NCBI GenBank assembly: GCA_030849805.1
Contig: JASANZ010002226.1
Location: 1-64,000, forward strand
Reading direction: 5' to 3'
DNA from: Sergeia podlipaevii
Lineage: Eukaryota; Euglenozoa; Kinetoplastea; Trypanosomatida; Trypanosomatidae
DNA length: 64,000 nucleotides
Positions 61,570 through 64,000 of this stretch are shown here, in pieces; position 1 is the first letter of the stretch; each line of letters begins with the position of its first letter. The notes beneath the pieces were generated by a model. That model saw only the letters and a list, made by a program, of their open reading frames with translations. It was not told the DNA's origin and did not search any database. Made by a program: the position numbers and the translations under genes.

Positions 61570-64000
61570 ATGTTTTCTCTTCGTGATGCCGCTGTCAATA
61601 GTGGTGGCGGTGGCGAGGAAGAAGATGACGACTGGGCACAGCTGCGTGAAACAGCAGGGAAGTTTCGAAAGCAGAAGCTAGAAAGAGCCCGGAAGGATCC
61701 CAACGGTGAAGGCTTTTTCTATGAGCCTTCGGTGACCAAGGAAGAAGAGACGCAGTACTCGCAGGACGCAGTCGCTTTCTATTCTGGCAAGAGCCATTGC
61801 AGCAGCAGCAGCGATGCATTTTCATCTCCTCAGCTTTTGCTGAGTGAGGCAGCACTACAAGGGCTGTCCTTCTGCGCCACGATGATGTCCTTAGTGAGTA
61901 TCTCGTTTCCCAGAGTCTGGGTGATGCCTCCACGCACTGTTCCACGCTCTTACTATATGAAAGAATGCTACGACGACGTCCTTGCAGCTGCCTCTGATCC
62001 TCTGACGTCAGTTAGCGGGGGCGGCCCTACGACCATGCGTAATGCCAATATTGACTATTCTCATAAGCGCTGTCTCGTGGCGATCAAGCGAGAGGCACTG
62101 CGTGAGGTACCGCCTCGTGTTGGCAGCAGCGGTGACCCCATGTCTGTTAAATATCAAAAAGTTTTGGCACGGTGGCCTGGGGGCGGGAAGGCGATGAACC
62201 CAAGACTAGCCGCTGTGCTACGCTCTGTCGACATCGAAGATGCTAAGCGTGAGCGGTGGAACCAGCACATTAAAATGCTACTCCAACATGACCAGGGCTG
62301 CGATACCACTATCACTACGATGACTGATGAGGACACGCCTTGTTCTTTGAGAAGTGCAACTTTGCCGTCGACGACCCCGTCGCGCAGTCCAGCCACAGAC
62401 GCGCTGTCCCTTGGCGGAGACTCAGCTGTGGGGGGAAGTGTCGCTGTTGCTTCTTCTACTATTAGCGGTGAGACTCTCTACTGGCCAGCTTACCTTACCC
62501 GTATTGTCGGTGTGCTCGAGGGCGAAATTTTTGAGGACTCCTTCCGTGGGCTCGGTAAGCTGCAGTTGTATGATACCTTCGAGGAGGTGATTGTCCTGGC
62601 ACTGCAGGCTCCGTTACATCTCTTCGCCGATGTCATGTTTGCACTGGATGAAACGAGTGAGCAACATCGACTGAGGCTCGCGCCACACGTGGAATACCCG
62701 AAGGATGGCTCTACCATAACCGCTGCGTCGCCGTCTTCTACACCGCGTGCGACGCTCGAGATGCGGCACAACGACAAGGACGACGTCGATGACAAAGTCC
62801 GTCTTGTGGGTGCCGAGGCGTATCAGAACACTGACCCTCTCGAAGCTTCCGCGTGGGTGGACAAGATCCGCTCCGAGCACGACTGTCCTCTCCTGCTCCC
62901 ACAGTCCCTTCCAGATGTCATATCGATCTGTAACTATTCTTATGACCCCGCGCCGGCATCTGCGGCTTCGTCCTCATCCCCTAGTATGGCCAGCACCGCC
63001 GCCACCATGACGGTGTCTGCAGTTTCCACTGGATCTACATCGCCGCCAAGCACCGCCAAGGCAAAGTTGCATCGGAGCACGCTCAGCAACAACCCCATCT
63101 CCGTCTTCAGCATGTTTGCTGGTCCTGTTTGCCAGACCGGCACTGCAGTTTTTCTTCGTCCTACTCCTCAAGTCGTTGCTCAGGCACAGCGGCAAGCGAT
63201 CGCACACTTGTATAAGTCCTGGTGCGGTCTGCGTCAAGCATTGTTGGATCGTCTTGTTGTGTATGAGGAGCAGGCCCCATTTCTGCCCCCACCTTTCTCC
63301 TCAGGCTCCCCTGCACTTACACGCGCTGCACTCGTCGAGACCGAAACGTTCCCTGTGTTTGTGGACAGCTGCGCAGAGGAAGGGCGTGGAGTGCTGCTGC
63401 CCAACCCTGAGACATACGAAAGCCCGTACATCCTTACAGATCTCTCCCGCTCTGACGCCCTTCCTGCGGAGCCGACAGCACAAGAAAGCATGACGGAAGC
63501 CGAGCTAGCTGCCGCCACCCGACTGCCCCAGCTGCAGTCTCATAGCAAGAGACTTTATGCTTCGCCAAGGGCAGGCGCGGAGACGTCGTCGCCAACGGTG
63601 ACGCCAATGTTTGAGAAGATTAGTCGGTTTGACAAGAGCGCTAGCGCACGTATGTCTCCACCCTCCGCAGCACGACCTCGCTCACGGTCAAGTACAAGGC
63701 ACGACGACCAACACGATGACGACTGCGCCAGATCTCACCCGCTTTGCCCTCCACCATCAGCGCTTTCTCGTCCCGTGATGGCTCAGATCTCCTCCTCGCC
63801 ACGACGACCACCACAACAGCACAGCAGCGAGCTCAGCGTCAGTGGTAGCAGCAGCAATGTGTACAGCTCCCTACGGATGCCGTTCCTTCACAACAGCACT
63901 GGTTGCACGATGGACTCTTCCGCCCTCTCTGATCGTGGCAGCACTCTGAGTGCGCTTGAAGAGGCAGCCCACCGCAGAAGGGAAGTACAATCTCGAATGC
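61570..64000 (+). CDS. Large gene cut by the right edge, unknown function (first 810 residues)
   Basis: An ATG at 61570 opens a frame that has no stop before the window ends, covering 810 codons. The N-terminus is acidic then basic (EEEDDDWAQLRETAGKFRKQ), with FRKQKLERARKDPNGEGFFY resembling a short helical motif. More ordered segments are LSEAALQGLSFCATMMSLVS (about 90-110), KRCLVAIKREALREVPPRV (about 165-185), TLYWPAYLTRIVGVLEGEIFEDSF and a hydrophobic helix VIVLALQAPLHLFADVMFAL (about 305-355), and HLYKSWCGLRQALLDRLVVYEEQAPF (about 545-570). Ser/Pro/Thr-rich linkers separate them, and the visible end is Ser/Arg-rich. No family recognised. The 3' end lies outside the window. Confidence 0.75.
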   Translation, partial: MFSLRDAAVNSGGGGEEEDDDWAQLRETAGKFRKQKLERARKDPNGEGFFYEPSVTKEEETQYSQDAVAFYSGKSHCSSSSDAFSSPQLLLSEAALQGLSFCATMMSLVSISFPRVWVMPPRTVPRSYYMKECYDDVLAAASDPLTSVSGGGPTTMRNANIDYSHKRCLVAIKREALREVPPRVGSSGDPMSVKYQKVLARWPGGGKAMNPRLAAVLRSVDIEDAKRERWNQHIKMLLQHDQGCDTTITTMTDEDTPCSLRSATLPSTTPSRSPATDALSLGGDSAVGGSVAVASSTISGETLYWPAYLTRIVGVLEGEIFEDSFRGLGKLQLYDTFEEVIVLALQAPLHLFADVMFALDETSEQHRLRLAPHVEYPKDGSTITAASPSSTPRATLEMRHNDKDDVDDKVRLVGAEAYQNTDPLEASAWVDKIRSEHDCPLLLPQSLPDVISICNYSYDPAPASAASSSSPSMASTAATMTVSAVSTGSTSPPSTAKAKLHRSTLSNNPISVFSMFAGPVCQTGTAVFLRPTPQVVAQAQRQAIAHLYKSWCGLRQALLDRLVVYEEQAPFLPPPFSSGSPALTRAALVETETFPVFVDSCAEEGRGVLLPNPETYESPYILTDLSRSDALPAEPTAQESMTEAELAAATRLPQLQSHSKRLYASPRAGAETSSPTVTPMFEKISRFDKSASARMSPPSAARPRSRSSTRHDDQHDDDCARSHPLCPPPSALSRPVMAQISSSPRRPPQQHSSELSVSGSSSNVYSSLRMPFLHNSTGCTMDSSALSDRGSTLSALEEAAHRRREVQSRM

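Noticed and set aside
1..64000. tRNA, rRNA, CRISPR arrays, retroposons or bacterial-type operon signals
   Set aside because: I looked for tRNA B-box-like sequence, regular spacer arrays and reverse transcriptase motifs on both strands and saw none. Some TTCGA strings occur but without a cloverleaf partner.

Overview
The window looks like nuclear DNA of a trypanosomatid (Kinetoplastea). All nineteen genes I can support lie on the + strand, head to tail, without introns. They are separated by long T-rich, AT-rich gaps full of polypyrimidine tracts and microsatellites. This is the layout expected of one polycistronic transcription unit processed by spliced-leader trans-splicing and coupled polyadenylation. 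Lineage-typical genes (a p22/MAM33 precursor, a long flavodoxin-containing TYW1, a P/U-type cyclin) support this. TAA, TAG and TGA all terminate genes here, so the recoded-stop trypanosomatids are unlikely. I cannot name the genus. Nearly every protein carries long Gln, Ser, Ala, Asn, Asp or Glu runs, and the gaps are large (about 0.7-3.8 kb), which points to a genome rich in microsatellites.

Layout. 0.4-12.1 kb: a PHO80-like cyclin and a very large dual-specificity phosphatase, separated by a 3.8 kb empty gap. 13.8-21.3 kb: a disordered coiled-coil protein, a VTA1/LIP5 ESCRT factor, a separate 55-residue gene encoding only the VTA1 C-terminal domain, and an 88-residue single-pass membrane protein. 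22-37 kb: TYW1 (wybutosine synthesis), a kinesin with an enlarged motor domain, and a 1482-residue basic low-complexity protein. 38-50 kb: mostly compact conserved genes, namely a small mitochondrial membrane protein, p22/MAM33, a MYND zinc-finger protein, an SFT2-type Golgi protein, a SYO1/HEATR3-like repeat protein and methylthioadenosine phosphorylase. 51-64 kb: a Ser/Gly/Asn-rich protein of unknown role, a ZC2HC1-type zinc-finger protein, a small possibly mitochondrial protein, and a large gene cut by the right edge.

The genes do not form a pathway; in these organisms neighbours are co-transcribed but usually unrelated. The exception is VTA1 and the mini-gene 0.9 kb downstream. VTA1 activates the AAA ATPase VPS4 through its C-terminal dimerisation/VPS4-binding helices, and the mini-gene encodes just that module (35 of 42 aligned residues identical). 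It is the best candidate here for an undescribed regulatory arrangement. The second most striking item is the phosphatase, whose single catalytic domain is split into three pieces by two insertions of more than 400 residues each.

Limits: start codons were chosen as the first in-frame ATG; splice and polyadenylation sites are inferred by eye; no database search was possible. The single ambiguous base at 55925 marks a doubtful assembly join.
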